Origin: Crenothrix sp. D3
GTDB taxonomy: Bacteria; Pseudomonadota; Gammaproteobacteria; Methylococcales; Methylomonadaceae
Assembly (NCBI GenBank): GCA_002134785.1
Contig: MBQZ01000013.1
Location: 1-64,000 of the forward strand
Direction of reading: 5' to 3'
DNA: 64,000 bases
Position 1 is the stretch's first letter. Each line of letters opens with the position of its first letter. Below, in pieces: positions 26,709 through 37,185 of this stretch. The notes beneath the pieces were generated by a model, which worked only from the letters and a program-made list of their open reading frames with translations, was not told the origin of the DNA and did no database searches. Made by a program: the position numbers and the translations under genes.

Positions 26709-27674
26709 ATGACAACAAAAAAGACAGGCATATTATTAGCAAATTTAGGTTCACCGACTGCACCGACTACCAAAGCAGTGCGGCGTTTTCTGGCAGATTT
26801 TTTGTGGGACAAACGGGTCGTTAATATTCCTCGTCCTGTCTGGTGGGTGATTCTCAACTTTTTTGTGTTGCCGTTTCGCCCCAAAAAATCCGCTCATGCG
26901 TATCAAGCAGTATGGAATGCTGAAAAAGGCTCACCGTTAGCCTTTTTAACACGCCAATTAACTGAAAAAGTCGCCGAAAAATTGCAAGCGAAAGACATCA
27001 CTGTAGATTATGTGATGCGTTACGGCGAGCCGTCGATGGCGACGCAGTTACGTCGTTTTAAAGAGCAGGGGATTAACGATATTATTGTGTTGCCCTTGTA
27101 TCCGCAATATTCGTCAACCACGACCGCGTCTATTTATGATGATTTGGTTAAGGAGTTAAATACATGGCGACATTTGCCCAATTTTCGCTTTATTAGCGAT
27201 TATCATCAAGATGAAGCCCATATTACCGCGCTTGCCAATTCGATTACGCAAGCATGGCAGGAACAACCAAAAAATGATTTATTAGTGATGTCATTTCATG
27301 GTCTGCCTGAGCAATTGACGAAATGGGGTGATCCGTACTTTTATCAATGCCAAGAAACGGCGAAGTTAATTGCGAACAAACTAGGTTTGAAAGACAGCGA
27401 ATGGATGCTGGTTTTTCAATCCCGTTTTGGTAAGGCTGAGTGGTTAAAACCCTATTGCGTGCAGACTTTGGAAACGTTACCGACTCAAGGCGTTAAGAAA
27501 GTTGATTTGGTTTGCCCTGGTTTTGCGGTGGATTGCTTGGAAACCTTAGAAGAAATAGCCATGACTAATAAAGACATTTTTATGGAAGCAGGTGGTGAGC
27601 AGTATCGTTATATCGCTTGTCTTAATGATAGCGATGCTCATGTTGATAGCATTATCAGCCTGCTTGGACTATAG
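26709..27674 (+). CDS. hemH: Ferrochelatase
   Basis: This 321-residue enzyme inserts Fe(II) into protoporphyrin IX, the last step of haem synthesis. Characteristic blocks are GILLANLGSPTAPTTKAVRRF at the N-terminus, LPLYPQYSSTTTASIYD, the catalytic His region VMSFHGLPEQ, and LVCPGFAVDCLETLEEI near 255-275. It is placed 3 bp after folE. No unusual truncation is visible. Confidence 0.97.
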   Translation: MTTKKTGILLANLGSPTAPTTKAVRRFLADFLWDKRVVNIPRPVWWVILNFFVLPFRPKKSAHAYQAVWNAEKGSPLAFLTRQLTEKVAEKLQAKDITVDYVMRYGEPSMATQLRRFKEQGINDIIVLPLYPQYSSTTTASIYDDLVKELNTWRHLPNFRFISDYHQDEAHITALANSITQAWQEQPKNDLLVMSFHGLPEQLTKWGDPYFYQCQETAKLIANKLGLKDSEWMLVFQSRFGKAEWLKPYCVQTLETLPTQGVKKVDLVCPGFAVDCLETLEEIAMTNKDIFMEAGGEQYRYIACLNDSDAHVDSIISLLGL

Positions 27675-27757
27675 TGTAAGGGTAATTTTTTGATAGGCAG
27701 TTCACGAAAAATCGGTTTTTCCAAAGAAGAGTTAGACAACTATTTAGCGAGTTCAAC

Positions 27758-28960
27758 ATGATAATAGGTACAGCATTAAGCAATAGCGCGACCAAGGCTT
27801 TATTACTCGGTAGCGGTGAATTAGGTAAAGAATTGACCATTGCATTGCAACGTTACGGCGTTGAGGTCATTGCCGTTGACCGTTATGCCAATGCCCCAGC
27901 TCATCAAGTTGCGCATCGCAGTCATGTAATTGATATGACCGATGGTGATGCTGTCAAAAAATTGATTGATTTAGAACAACCTGATTTTATTATTCCCGAA
28001 ATTGAAGCGATTGCGACAGCGGCATTGGCTGAGATTGAAGCTGAAGGTGTATGTACCGTTGTCCCCAATGCCAGAGCGATTCAACTCACTATGAATCGTG
28101 AAGGTATTAGAACGCTGGTCGCTGAACAACTAAAAATTCCCACGTCACGTTATGCGTTTGCCCAGTCGTTTGACGAATTAAAAGCCGCTGTTGATAGAGG
28201 CATTGATTATCCGTGTTTTATTAAGCCTACTATGTCCTCCTCAGGTAAAGGGCAATCAATGGTAAAAACCCCAGATCAACTGCAAGCCGCTTGGGATTAT
28301 GCCAAAGCTAGCGGGCGGGTTGATACGGGTAAAGTTATTGTTGAAGCAATTGTGCATTTTGATTTTGAAATCACCTTATTAACGGTACGCGCTAAAAATG
28401 CAGTCGGCGATATTGAAACGTATTTTTGTGAACCTATCGGACACGTTCAAGAGCACGGCGATTACCGCGAAAGTTGGCAACCACAAGCTATGACAGCAGC
28501 CGCATTGGCTTTATCGCAAGACATTGCCGCTAAAGTCACCACTGAAATCGGTGGCTTGGGTTTATTTGGTGTGGAATTATTTATTCAAGGCGATGAAGTG
28601 TGGTTTAGTGAAGTCAGTCCAAGACCACACGACACAGGTATGGTGACGATGATTACCCAAGCACAAACTGAATTTGACTTACACGCCAGAGCGATTTTAG
28701 GCTTGCCTGTAAATACCGCCTTACAAAAAATAGGCGCGAGTGCGGTTATTTTGGGTGGTATTAATGCGGTAGGTGTTGTCTATGAAGGCTTAGCTGAGGC
28801 TCTTAGCGTTCCTGACAGTGAAGTCCGTTTATTTGGCAAACCTGAAGCCTTTATCAACAGACGCATGGGGGTCGCATTAGCAAGTAGCACAACTGTTGAT
28901 GAGGCAAGAGCAAAAGCGGTGCAAGCCGCTAACTGCATAGTGGTTAAAGCTAGCGAATAG
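27758..28960 (+). CDS. purT: Formate-dependent phosphoribosylglycinamide formyltransferase
   Basis: This 400-residue ATP-grasp enzyme converts GAR to formyl-GAR with formate and ATP in purine synthesis. Seen motifs are [18 protein letters not shown] at the N-terminus, [12 protein letters not shown] near 162-173 for ATP binding, and [14 protein letters not shown] near 286-299. Use of formate suits a C1-metabolising organism. A 23-codon TTG frame overlaps its ATG but lacks support. Confidence 0.96.
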   Translation: MIIGTALSNSATKALLLGSGELGKELTIALQRYGVEVIAVDRYANAPAHQVAHRSHVIDMTDGDAVKKLIDLEQPDFIIPEIEAIATAALAEIEAEGVCTVVPNARAIQLTMNREGIRTLVAEQLKIPTSRYAFAQSFDELKAAVDRGIDYPCFIKPTMSSSGKGQSMVKTPDQLQAAWDYAKASGRVDTGKVIVEAIVHFDFEITLLTVRAKNAVGDIETYFCEPIGHVQEHGDYRESWQPQAMTAAALALSQDIAAKVTTEIGGLGLFGVELFIQGDEVWFSEVSPRPHDTGMVTMITQAQTEFDLHARAILGLPVNTALQKIGASAVILGGINAVGVVYEGLAEALSVPDSEVRLFGKPEAFINRRMGVALASSTTVDEARAKAVQAANCIVVKASE

Positions 28961-28968
28961 GGTTAAAA

Positions 28969-29583
28969 ATGTTAAAAATTACAGTTGTTTCAATCGCTTT
29001 ACTGGTCTCAACTGAGGCAATGGCAGATGTGTTCAAATATGTCGATGACAGTGGACACGTTTTTTATACGGATGAACCCAGAAGTAAGCTCTATAAACGC
29101 ATCATTAAAACACCGCTTCATACACTATCCGCCAAAAGTAGTAACAGCGGTAGCCCATTTATGACGGCTGTTCTTAAACGGCATTCGTTTTCAGGGGCGA
29201 ACAAAGCTAGATACAATGAACTAATTGCCGATGCTGCGCAACGTCATCAAGTTGATGAAAAATTGCTTCATGCGGTGATTCAAACTGAATCCGCTTACAA
29301 TTCAACCGCCATTTCATCCGCAGGTGCGGCTGGATTAATGCAGTTAATGCCCGCGACCGCGCAACGCTTTGGTGTGCTGGATCGCAATGATCCCGATCAA
29401 AATGTGGATGGTGGTACGCGCTATCTAAAGCACTTAATTGGGCTGTTTGGCCCAAGACTAGACCTTGCTATCGCTGCTTATAATGCAGGTGAAAATGCTG
29501 TTATTCGACACAACAACACCATTCCGCCCTATCGTGAAACTCAGGATTATGTGAGACAGGTGTTAGCGTTGTATAGGCAATAA
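28969..29583 (+). CDS. Lytic transglycosylase (SLT) with DUF4124 domain
   Basis: This 204-residue secreted protein has a signal peptide ending near AMA. A short DUF4124 module follows (DVFKYVDDSGHVFYTDEP). The SLT domain lies at about 85-195 and has the catalytic glutamate in VIQTESAYNSTAISSAGAAG followed by LMQLMPATAQRFGV, then LAIAAYNAGENAV. It cleaves peptidoglycan in the periplasm, releasing 1,6-anhydromuropeptides. It starts 8 bp behind purT, but a functional link is unlikely. Confidence 0.9.
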   Translation: MLKITVVSIALLVSTEAMADVFKYVDDSGHVFYTDEPRSKLYKRIIKTPLHTLSAKSSNSGSPFMTAVLKRHSFSGANKARYNELIADAAQRHQVDEKLLHAVIQTESAYNSTAISSAGAAGLMQLMPATAQRFGVLDRNDPDQNVDGGTRYLKHLIGLFGPRLDLAIAAYNAGENAVIRHNNTIPPYRETQDYVRQVLALYRQ

Positions 29584-29593
29584 GCGTTGTTGA

Positions 29594-30628
29594 TTAAGGG
29601 GCTGTAGAGGTAGGTTCGGACTCGGTTTGATACAGATTTTTAAAAGCTTCAACTTGAGTACTTACACTGCCTTTTTCTTGTACCAAAGCATCCAAGTCCG
29701 CGTTCACCACCGTGTTAATATCAGTTTGCCGAGTAACCAATAAATTACGCACTTCCTGAATATAACGCTCTGCTTCATCGGTATTTTCCAAAAAATATAA
29801 AGTGAACGATAAGCATAGATAAGCATAACTTTTTTTCTCATCTAGTTTAGTCAGAGTAATTGTTTGCTCATCACTGATTTTAAACGTCCACGCATCTTGA
29901 TTTTCAGGCTTAGCCATTACGGTTTTATCATTTAGCCACTTAACGGCTTGAAGTTGACGGATTAATGCAATGTCAAATCGGTCACGCTGCCAGTAAATTT
30001 CTGCAACATCTAGTGCAGATAGTGGATATTCAGAACTTTTTTCATACTCAGCGATGGCGGCATCGATATGTTTTTGTTGAATATAACCATGTGCCAGTTT
30101 ATTTCTATATCTAGCAAGCGGGGCAATATCGATTGCTAACGAAATTTCTGATTTAGCCGAATTAATATTGCCTTGTTGATTAAAAAGTATTGCTAAATTG
30201 AAATGCGCTTCAGCCAGTTTTGGATTTTGGTTAATCGCTTGTTCTAAGTAGGGGCGTGCCGTATCCAGTTCATGATTAGCCAAATAAAACTCACCTAGAA
30301 ATAAATTAACATGAGCATCACTGGGATTTTGTTGATAAAGCCCATCAACCGCCTCTTTAAATGTGGTCAACGATGTAAAATCCTTCGCCTCCGCTTTTTT
30401 CAAGCCCCACGCTGCCTCGACGTTTTTTGGGTCAGTGGTTAACGCGCTTGAAAATAATCGCTTAGCTTCATCATAACGCCCTATATTTAAAAAGCCATTG
30501 CCCTCGTTGACTAAATACCCAACACCAACGTCATCGGTTTTGGCTTGTGAATGGTGATAAGTGTGAACCGCCCAGCCACCGCCTATTATCACAACGAGAA
30601 ACGCACAGATAAGCCCCAGTTTTTTCAT
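29594..30628 (-). CDS. TPR-repeat protein with N-terminal membrane anchor
   Basis: This 344-residue protein has an N-terminal hydrophobic helix (LGLICAFLVVIIGGGWAV) that could be a signal anchor. Tetratricopeptide repeats at about 40-230 follow, including GRYDEAKRLFSSALTTDPKNVEAAWGL and HELDTARPYLEQAINQNPKLAEAHFNLA. The C-terminal half is less regular. TPRs mediate protein interactions; no enzymatic motif is visible. Its partner is unknown. It converges with the upstream transglycosylase gene. Confidence 0.78.
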   Translation of the reverse strand: MKKLGLICAFLVVIIGGGWAVHTYHHSQAKTDDVGVGYLVNEGNGFLNIGRYDEAKRLFSSALTTDPKNVEAAWGLKKAEAKDFTSLTTFKEAVDGLYQQNPSDAHVNLFLGEFYLANHELDTARPYLEQAINQNPKLAEAHFNLAILFNQQGNINSAKSEISLAIDIAPLARYRNKLAHGYIQQKHIDAAIAEYEKSSEYPLSALDVAEIYWQRDRFDIALIRQLQAVKWLNDKTVMAKPENQDAWTFKISDEQTITLTKLDEKKSYAYLCLSFTLYFLENTDEAERYIQEVRNLLVTRQTDINTVVNADLDALVQEKGSVSTQVEAFKNLYQTESEPTSTAP

Positions 30629-30964
30629 AATTTTTTAGTAAACTATTTTACAGATAGCGGAAAAATTCATAATGTCGATTTAAACTTGAGTTAACTGTTT
30701 GCCTGAATGTGGTTCGCCATGAAAAGCGTCTCGTTAGCCATTTCAATCAACGGATGATTATTGCCATTTAAGTCTTACAACAAAGTAGTTAAAAAATGCG
30801 TCAAGTTGCAATTTTTCATCATGATTCTATCACATCAACCAACAGCAATCATCGCTGGTCTCGACTGCAAAGCCCTGCTTTTTTCTTAAAAAGTGAATTA
30901 TACAAAAACATCTGGTTTATAATCGACCATTCTTATCGTTTTCATCGTCTCTAATTAGTCAACC
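30629..30964. other. Intergenic region before prfB
   Basis: This 336-bp spacer separates the TPR gene from prfB, which are divergent. A TATAAT hexamer at 30918-30923, 42 bp before the prfB ATG, is a candidate -10 box; no good -35 box lies at the right distance. I see no gene or strong hairpin here. Confidence 0.4.
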
Positions 30965-32063
30965 ATGCAAGAAATAAACCCCATTAAAAACAAAATAGCC
31001 GACCTTAAAAGCCGTGGAGACGCGCTTAGGGGGTATCTTTGACTTCGACAATAAAAGCGAACGCTTAGTTGAAGTCCTGCTCGAATTAGAAAACCCCAAA
31101 ATTTGGGACAATCCAGAACTCGCTCAAGAGTTAGGCAAAGAACGCGGGCAACTGGAAATTATCGTTAATACCATCACCGAATTAGAACGCGGTCTTACCG
31201 ATGCCGAAGAGCTGTTACTCATGGCTATCGAAGAAGACGATGAAGAAACCGTTGACACCGTTGTTACTGACTTAGACCATTTTGAACAGCGTGTGGCTAA
31301 CCTTGAATTTCGCCGTATGTTTTCAGGACAAATGGATGCAAATAACGCTTTCTTGGATATTCAATCAGGTTCAGGCGGCACGGAAGCGCAAGATTGGGCA
31401 TCCATGATAGAACGGATGTTTTTACGCTGGGGCGAGCGCAAAGGCTTTAAAACCGAACTGATTGAAGAATCACAAGGTGACGTGGCAGGTATTAAAAGTG
31501 CCACCATTCGCTTTGAAGGCGAATACGCGTTTGGCTGGTTACGCACCGAAACAGGTGTACACCGCTTAGTCAGAAAATCACCATTCGACTCAGGCAATCG
31601 TCGTCATACCTCATTCGCCTCGGTATTTGTATCACCCGAAATTGACGATGACGTAGACATAGACATCAACCCCGCCGACATTCGCGTAGACGTATACCGC
31701 GCAAGTGGTGCAGGTGGTCAGCACATCAACAAAACCGAATCTGCCGTGCGTATGACCCACGCGCCCTCAGGTATCGTCGTCCAATGTCAAAGCGACCGCT
31801 CACAACACAAAAACCGCGCCACCGCGATGAAACAACTCAAAGCCAAATTGTACGAACTGGAAATGCGCAAACGCTCAGAAACCCAACAAACGCTAGAAGA
31901 CTCTAAGTCTGACATTGGCTGGGGCAGTCAAATCCGCTCTTATGTCTTAGATCAATCACGCATCAAAGACCTACGCACAGGCGTAGAAACAGGCAATACC
32001 CAAGCGGTATTGGACGGCGACTTGGATCAGTTTATTGAGGCGAGTTTGAAGAGCGGACTATAA
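30965..32063 (+). CDS. prfB: Peptide chain release factor 2, with programmed +1 frameshift
   Basis: RF2 recognises UGA and UAA stop codons. The true start is the ATG at 30965; codon 26 is an in-frame TGA (31040-31042), and the rest is in the +1 frame, giving 365 residues. The slippery site CTT-TGA-C is preceded by the internal Shine-Dalgarno-like AGGGGG at 31028-31033, the classic autoregulatory arrangement. Downstream are the RF2 tripeptide SPF (RKSPFDSG) and the catalytic GGQ ([14 protein letters not shown]). Low RF2 favours the shift and so raises synthesis. Confidence 0.97.
31028..31043 (+). promoter_or_regulatory. Programmed +1 ribosomal frameshift site in prfB
   Basis: AGGGGG, three bases, then CTT TGA C reproduces the E. 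coli prfB frameshift signal, at the same codon number (26). The ribosome shifts from CTT to TTT and continues with GAC at 31041. Confidence 0.97.
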
Positions 32064-32070
32064 AAAACTG

Positions 32071-32970
32071 ATGGCAATACCAGATTTTCAAAGCATCATG
32101 CGCCCCTTACTAGAATATCTGGCTGATGGCAAAATACCTTCCAGTCGTGAAACTCTTGATGTGTTAAGTAAGCATTTTCAAATGACCGATGAAGAGTTTG
32201 CACAGTTGTTGCCTAGTGGACAACAGTCGATTTTTGTAAATCGTATTGGTTGGGCAAAGTCGTATCTAAAAAAATCTGAACTTTTGGAATCGCCTGCTCG
32301 AGGCTTATACAAAATAACGGCACGCGGTTTAGAAGCAGTTGAAAGCAATCAAAAAATCAATCTAAAGTATCTCAAACAATTTAAAGAATACGATGACAAA
32401 AATTCTAGCAATGGTACTGTCAAATTGATTGATGAAAATAAAACGTCAAGTACATTAACACCTTACGAATATATTGAAATTGGCTACCAGCGCATTAGAG
32501 AAGAATTAGAAGATGAATTACTCTCTAAAATTAAAAACTTATCACCTGCATTTTTTGAACGTCTAGTCGTTGAGCTTTTAGTCGCAATGGGTTATGGCGG
32601 TTCACGCAAAGATGCTGGACAAACCATTGGACGCTCAGGGGATGGAGGTATTGATGGTGTTATCAAAGAAGACCGATTAGGGCTTGATGTCATTTATATT
32701 CAAGCCAAACGCTGGGAAGGTGTAGTGGGGCGACCAGAAATTCAAAAATTTGCGGGTGCCTTACAAGGGCAACGTGCTAAAAAAGGCGTATTCATCACCA
32801 CATCCAGTTTCAGTAAAGAATCAATTGAATATATTTCTTTAATTGAAAGCAGAATAGTTTTAATAGATGGCAAAAAATTAACCAGTTTAATGGTTGATTT
32901 TGATTTGGGTGTTTCAAAAATAGCCAGTTATGATGTTAAACGGATAGATTCAGATTATTTTGAAGAATAA
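32071..32970 (+). CDS. mrr: Mrr-type restriction endonuclease
   Basis: This 299-residue protein has a winged-helix Mrr N-terminal domain (about 1-90, with LPSGQQSIFVNRIGWAKSYLKK). The C-terminal nuclease domain starts at about 165 (FFERLVVELLVAMGYGGS) with the catalytic pattern SGDGGIDGVI, then YIQAKRW (Asp, then Gln-x-Lys). Mrr enzymes cut modified DNA. The gene begins 8 bp after prfB and precedes phrB, interrupting the common prfB-lysS pair, so it is probably a late insertion. Confidence 0.9.
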   Translation: MAIPDFQSIMRPLLEYLADGKIPSSRETLDVLSKHFQMTDEEFAQLLPSGQQSIFVNRIGWAKSYLKKSELLESPARGLYKITARGLEAVESNQKINLKYLKQFKEYDDKNSSNGTVKLIDENKTSSTLTPYEYIEIGYQRIREELEDELLSKIKNLSPAFFERLVVELLVAMGYGGSRKDAGQTIGRSGDGGIDGVIKEDRLGLDVIYIQAKRWEGVVGRPEIQKFAGALQGQRAKKGVFITTSSFSKESIEYISLIESRIVLIDGKKLTSLMVDFDLGVSKIASYDVKRIDSDYFEE

Positions 32971-33040
32971 GAAAATCAAAATTAATAATGTCGATTAATT
33001 AAATTCATCAACTAATAATAATTTCAGTAAAAAATGATTA

Positions 33041-34399
33041 ATGATTACTTATAACACGACATTATTTATATTTCGGCGTGATTTACGGCTTATTGATAAT
33101 AGCGCGTTAAATGCGGCATTGCGTAGTTCTAAACAAGTTATTGCGAGTTTTATTTTTGATGAACGGCAAATTAAACCTCATTCGTATCAGAGTAAGCCTG
33201 CATTGCATTTTATGTTGCAATCGTTGGCGGATTTGGCGGAACAATTTGAGGGTATCAATAGCAATTTAGCGTTATTTCAAGGTTTACCAGCGCAGGTTAT
33301 TGAACAGCTATATCAGCAACAAAACATACAGGCGGTGTTTATTAATCGGGATTACACGCCGTTTAGCCGTCAACGGGATGCAGAAATAGCTCACGTTTGT
33401 CAGCGATTAAATATTGCTTTACACGTTATGCCTGACGCGCTACTCACTGAGCCAGAACAAGCCGTTAAAAATGATGGGAGTGCTTATAAAGTATTTACTG
33501 CTTTTTATAATAATGCGCGGCGATTTCCTGTAGCATTGCCACAGGCGTTAGTAGAGGGGCGATTTTTAACGGTTAATTCTACAACTACGTTGGTAGATGC
33601 AGTTTCTGAGAACAGTGTCACAACAAGCATACAGGGCGGACGTACTGCGGCGTTAACTAAACTAGGTGTGCTTGATAAGTGTGCCGATTATGCAGCAACG
33701 CGGGATTTTCCAGCGTTACAAAGCACCAGCCAATTATCGGCACATTTGAAATTTGGCACGGTATCGGTACGCGAAGTTTTTTATGCAACTACGCAGTGTT
33801 TGGGTGCTGAACATCCATTATTACGGCAACTGTATTGGCGCGACTTTTTAACCCATATTGCCTATCATTTTCCTAGCGTTTTTGGTCATGCGTTTATTGA
33901 TAAATTTGATCGATTCGCTTGGGATAATAATCAGGATTATTTTCACGCGTGGGCAGAGGGTAAAACGGGTTTTCCGATTGTTGATGCGGGAATGCGCGAG
34001 TTAAATGCCACGGGGGGTATGCACAACCGTGTGCGGATGATTGTTGCGTCATTTTTGATTAAAGATTTACGCATTAGTTGGCGGTGGGGTGAACGCTATT
34101 TTGCACAACATTTGGTTGATTACGATCCTTGTTTAAATAACGGTAATTGGCAATGGGCTGCATCAACAGGCTGTGATTCTCAGCCGTATTTTCGTATTTT
34201 TAATCCGTGGCTACAGCAACAAAAATTTGATGCCAATGGCGACTATATTTACCGCTGGCTACCCGAATTGCGTGCCGTCCCTATTAAAATAATTCATCAG
34301 TGGGATACAAAGTATTATGGTGATTTTTATCCCAGACCTATTATTAATCACAGTGAAGAAGTCGCCATAACTAAACAACGCTTTAAAATAATGGCGTAG
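33041..34399 (+). CDS. phrB: Deoxyribodipyrimidine photolyase
   Basis: This 452-residue enzyme repairs UV-induced pyrimidine dimers with blue light using FAD and an antenna pigment. The N-terminal photolyase domain starts TLFIFRRDLRLIDNSALNAAL. The FAD domain holds LYWRDFLTHIAYHFP, the signature GFPIVDAGMRELNATGGMHNRVRMIVASFL, then the C-terminal block GNWQWAASTGCDSQPYFRIFNP. It lies between mrr and lysS on the same strand. Together with the BLUF gene it is one of two blue-light flavoproteins in the window. Confidence 0.95.
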   Translation: MITYNTTLFIFRRDLRLIDNSALNAALRSSKQVIASFIFDERQIKPHSYQSKPALHFMLQSLADLAEQFEGINSNLALFQGLPAQVIEQLYQQQNIQAVFINRDYTPFSRQRDAEIAHVCQRLNIALHVMPDALLTEPEQAVKNDGSAYKVFTAFYNNARRFPVALPQALVEGRFLTVNSTTTLVDAVSENSVTTSIQGGRTAALTKLGVLDKCADYAATRDFPALQSTSQLSAHLKFGTVSVREVFYATTQCLGAEHPLLRQLYWRDFLTHIAYHFPSVFGHAFIDKFDRFAWDNNQDYFHAWAEGKTGFPIVDAGMRELNATGGMHNRVRMIVASFLIKDLRISWRWGERYFAQHLVDYDPCLNNGNWQWAASTGCDSQPYFRIFNPWLQQQKFDANGDYIYRWLPELRAVPIKIIHQWDTKYYGDFYPRPIINHSEEVAITKQRFKIMA

Positions 34400-34445
34400 C
34401 ACACTCCTATAACCTATTAAATTTTTACATTTATATTAAAACAAT

Positions 34446-35942
34446 ATGTCAGAACAAATCCAAGACGAACAAGAACAAATTAAACAACGCCGTAGCAAAT
34501 TAACGGAATTGCGGGAACACAGTATTGCGTTTCCAACTGATTTTCGCCGCAATGTGGTTGCGGGGGAATTATTAGCACGGTATGCGGAACAGTCTAAAGA
34601 AGAATTAGAAGCTGAGCCGTTGCGCGTTAAATTAGCGGGTCGCATAATGACGCGGCGTGTTATGGGTAAAGCGAGTTTTGTACATATTCAAGATATGTCA
34701 GGACAAATTCAACTTTATGTCACACGCGATTTATTGCCTGAAAATTTTTATAATGAACAATTTAAAAAATGGGATATTGGCGATATTATTGGCGCGGAAG
34801 GGGTATTATTTAGAACGCAAACAGGTGAGTTAAGTATTAAAGTCGATGCGATTCGCTTGTTGACTAAAGCTTTGCGTCCGCTACCTGAGAAGTTTCATGG
34901 CATTGCCGATCAAGAAATTAAATACCGTCAGCGATATTTAGATTTAATTATGAGTGAGCAATCGCGGCAGACCTTTTTAATCCGCTCTAAAGTGGTGGCT
35001 TATATTCGCCAGTTTTTAATTGACCGTGATTTTTTAGAAGTCGAAACACCAATGATGCAAGTAATTCCAGGAGGGGCGACAGCGCGTCCTTTTATGACTC
35101 ATCATAATGCCTTAGACATGGATATGTATTTGCGTATCGCACCTGAGTTATATTTAAAAAGATTAGTTGTTGGCGGGTTTGAACGGGTATTTGAAATTAA
35201 TCGTAATTTCCGTAATGAGGGATTATCAACACGCCATAATCCTGAATTTACTATGCTGGAGTTTTACCAAGCCTACGCGGAATATCATGAGTTAATGGAT
35301 TTAACCGAAGCGATGTTGCGCGGTATTGCAGAAGAAGTAGTTGGTCATACGGTTATTACTTATCAAGGTGAAGAGTATGATTTTGGTCAGCCGTTTGTGC
35401 GCATGACGGTGGAAGAATCTATATTACATTTTAATCCTGATTTAACGGTTGATGATATTAATACCCGCGAAGTCGCCGTTAAAGTAGCTGAAAAACTGCA
35501 TTTACCTGTGAAAGACAGTTACGGTTTAGGTAAAATTCAGATTGAAATTTTTGAAAAAACGGTAGAAAGTAAGCTGATGAATCCGACGTTTATTACTGCT
35601 TATCCTGTGGAAGTGTCGCCACTTGCGCGTCGTAATGATGATAATCCTCATGTCACTGACCGCTTTGAATTCTTTGTAGGTGGACGGGAAATTGCGAATG
35701 GTTTCACGGAGTTAAATGATTCTGAAGACCAAGCGGCGCGTTTTCAGCAACAGGTAAATGAAAAAGAAGCGGGTGATGATGAGGCTATGCACTTTGATGC
35801 GGATTATATCACTGCATTAGAACACGGTATGCCGCCAACTGCGGGGGAGGGTATTGGTATTGATCGTTTGGTGATGTTATTTACTGATGCGCCGTCGATT
35901 CGTGATGTTTTATTATTTCCACACATGAGACCTAAGTTGTAA
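34446..35942 (+). CDS. lysS: Lysyl-tRNA synthetase, class II
   Basis: This 498-residue enzyme has an N-terminal OB-fold anticodon-binding domain ([23 protein letters not shown] near 60-82). The class II motifs follow: motif 2 [24 protein letters not shown], motif 3 [24 protein letters not shown] at the C-terminus. It commonly forms an operon with prfB; here mrr and phrB lie between them. Confidence 0.97.
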   Translation: MSEQIQDEQEQIKQRRSKLTELREHSIAFPTDFRRNVVAGELLARYAEQSKEELEAEPLRVKLAGRIMTRRVMGKASFVHIQDMSGQIQLYVTRDLLPENFYNEQFKKWDIGDIIGAEGVLFRTQTGELSIKVDAIRLLTKALRPLPEKFHGIADQEIKYRQRYLDLIMSEQSRQTFLIRSKVVAYIRQFLIDRDFLEVETPMMQVIPGGATARPFMTHHNALDMDMYLRIAPELYLKRLVVGGFERVFEINRNFRNEGLSTRHNPEFTMLEFYQAYAEYHELMDLTEAMLRGIAEEVVGHTVITYQGEEYDFGQPFVRMTVEESILHFNPDLTVDDINTREVAVKVAEKLHLPVKDSYGLGKIQIEIFEKTVESKLMNPTFITAYPVEVSPLARRNDDNPHVTDRFEFFVGGREIANGFTELNDSEDQAARFQQQVNEKEAGDDEAMHFDADYITALEHGMPPTAGEGIGIDRLVMLFTDAPSIRDVLLFPHMRPKL

Positions 35943-35949
35943 TATGTGG

Positions 35950-35979
35950 ACATGACAGGTTTTAAAAACCTGTCATGTC
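35950..35979. repeat. Palindrome after lysS
   Basis: ACATGACAGGTTT pairs perfectly with AAACCTGTCATGT, with three bases between the arms. The weak T run after it (CTTTGATT) could make it a terminator for lysS, but it also fits a group of long perfect palindromes seen in several spacers of this window. Confidence 0.65.
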
Positions 35980-36015
35980 TTTGATTAAAAGCTAAAAACA
36001 CATTGAGGTATATTT

Positions 36016-36309
36016 ATGACTACTGTAGCAGACCCCATTATCGGTAGCTGGTATAAAGACGTAGAAAATAGTCTGAAATTTAAGATTGTCGCGATTGATG
36101 ATGATTCTATTGAAGTGCAATATCTGAACGGGGATATTGGTGAATATGATTACGATACTTGGTATGCGTCAACGTTTGATACGATTGAAGCTCCTGAAGA
36201 TTGGAGTGCGCCATTTGGTGAAATGGAAGTTGATGATTTGGGTTATTCAGATAACGATGAACATAAACCCAATGCTGAAGATATGGACATTGAAGATTAT
36301 TTTGATTAG
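36016..36309 (+). CDS. Small acidic protein, DUF6763-like
   Basis: This 97-residue, very acidic protein starts TTVADPIIGSWYKDVENS and ends MDIEDYFD. The first half (IVAIDDDSIEVQYLNGDIGEYDYDTWY) looks like a small beta-barrel and resembles small gammaproteobacterial DUF6763 proteins, though I assign it only from memory of the pattern. Function is unknown. The following ATPase gene starts 15 bp after its stop. Confidence 0.65.
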   Translation: MTTVADPIIGSWYKDVENSLKFKIVAIDDDSIEVQYLNGDIGEYDYDTWYASTFDTIEAPEDWSAPFGEMEVDDLGYSDNDEHKPNAEDMDIEDYFD

Positions 36310-36323
36310 TCAGGGATAATAGT

Positions 36324-37169
36324 ATGAGAATGAGTGCGCAGGATTTTTTGGATTGGCAGTCGAAGCGAATAACTCTGCTTGCTATGTCGGGTGCTGGTAA
36401 AACCACGCTTGCTAATAAATTACCCAAAGCGAAATGGTTTCATTATTCGGGTGATTATCGTATTGGCACTAAATATTTAAAAGAACCTATTTTAGATAAT
36501 ATAAAACGGCACGCGATTAGTGTGCCGTTTTTGCGTGAATTATTATTATCTGATTCTATTTATATTGCTAATAAAATTACCGTTGATAATCTTGCTGCGG
36601 TGTCTAGTTTTTTAGGAAAGCTAGGTAATTCAGAGTTAGGTGGTTTGTCGTTAAAGGAATTTAAACGGCGACAAAAATTACATCATCAAGCCGAAGTCGC
36701 GGCAATGAATGATGTCCCCGATTTTATTCATAAAGCCGATGATATTTATGGCTATAAACATTTTATTAATGATGCGGGTGGTAGTGTTTGTGAATTAGAT
36801 GAGTCTGGGGTATTGGAAAATCTCGCTAAAAATACACTAATTATTTACATTAAAATTCCGCCTACCTTAGAACAAACTATTATCGAGCGGGCTAAAACTG
36901 ACCCTAAGCCGTTATATTATCGAGAGGCGTTTCTCGATGAAAAACTGGCTGAATTTTTGGCGTTAAAAAATTACAGTTCTACAGAAGAGATGCCGCCCGA
37001 TGAATTTGTTACTTGGGTATTTCCTGAGTTATTTAAATCACGGTTGCCACGTTATCAAGCGATTGCCGATCAATACGGCTATACCGTTGATGCCGATGAT
37101 ATTGCTAAGGTAAAAACGGAGGCGGATTTTATCGCTTTGATTGCTGACGCTCTGGCAAAACAGCCATGA
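36324..37169 (+). CDS. P-loop ATPase of unknown function
   Basis: This 281-residue protein has Walker A LLAMSGAGKTTLANKLP at about residues 18-34. The fold of a kinase-like NTPase is suggested by FHYSGDYRIGTKYL after it and by NTLIIYIKIPPTLEQTIIERA further on. No clear family name is visible; it could be a shikimate- or adenylylsulfate-kinase-like protein. It is directly followed by the homoserine succinyltransferase gene, whose ATG is 16 bp downstream. Its substrate is not predicted. Confidence 0.6.
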   Translation: MRMSAQDFLDWQSKRITLLAMSGAGKTTLANKLPKAKWFHYSGDYRIGTKYLKEPILDNIKRHAISVPFLRELLLSDSIYIANKITVDNLAAVSSFLGKLGNSELGGLSLKEFKRRQKLHHQAEVAAMNDVPDFIHKADDIYGYKHFINDAGGSVCELDESGVLENLAKNTLIIYIKIPPTLEQTIIERAKTDPKPLYYREAFLDEKLAEFLALKNYSSTEEMPPDEFVTWVFPELFKSRLPRYQAIADQYGYTVDADDIAKVKTEADFIALIADALAKQP

Positions 37170-37185
37170 CAGAAGGGGTAATATT

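Noticed and set aside
27690-27761. 23-codon frame with TTG start overlapping the purT ATG
   Set aside because: It has no convincing ribosome site or homologue that I recognise. It could be a leader peptide, but there is no further evidence.
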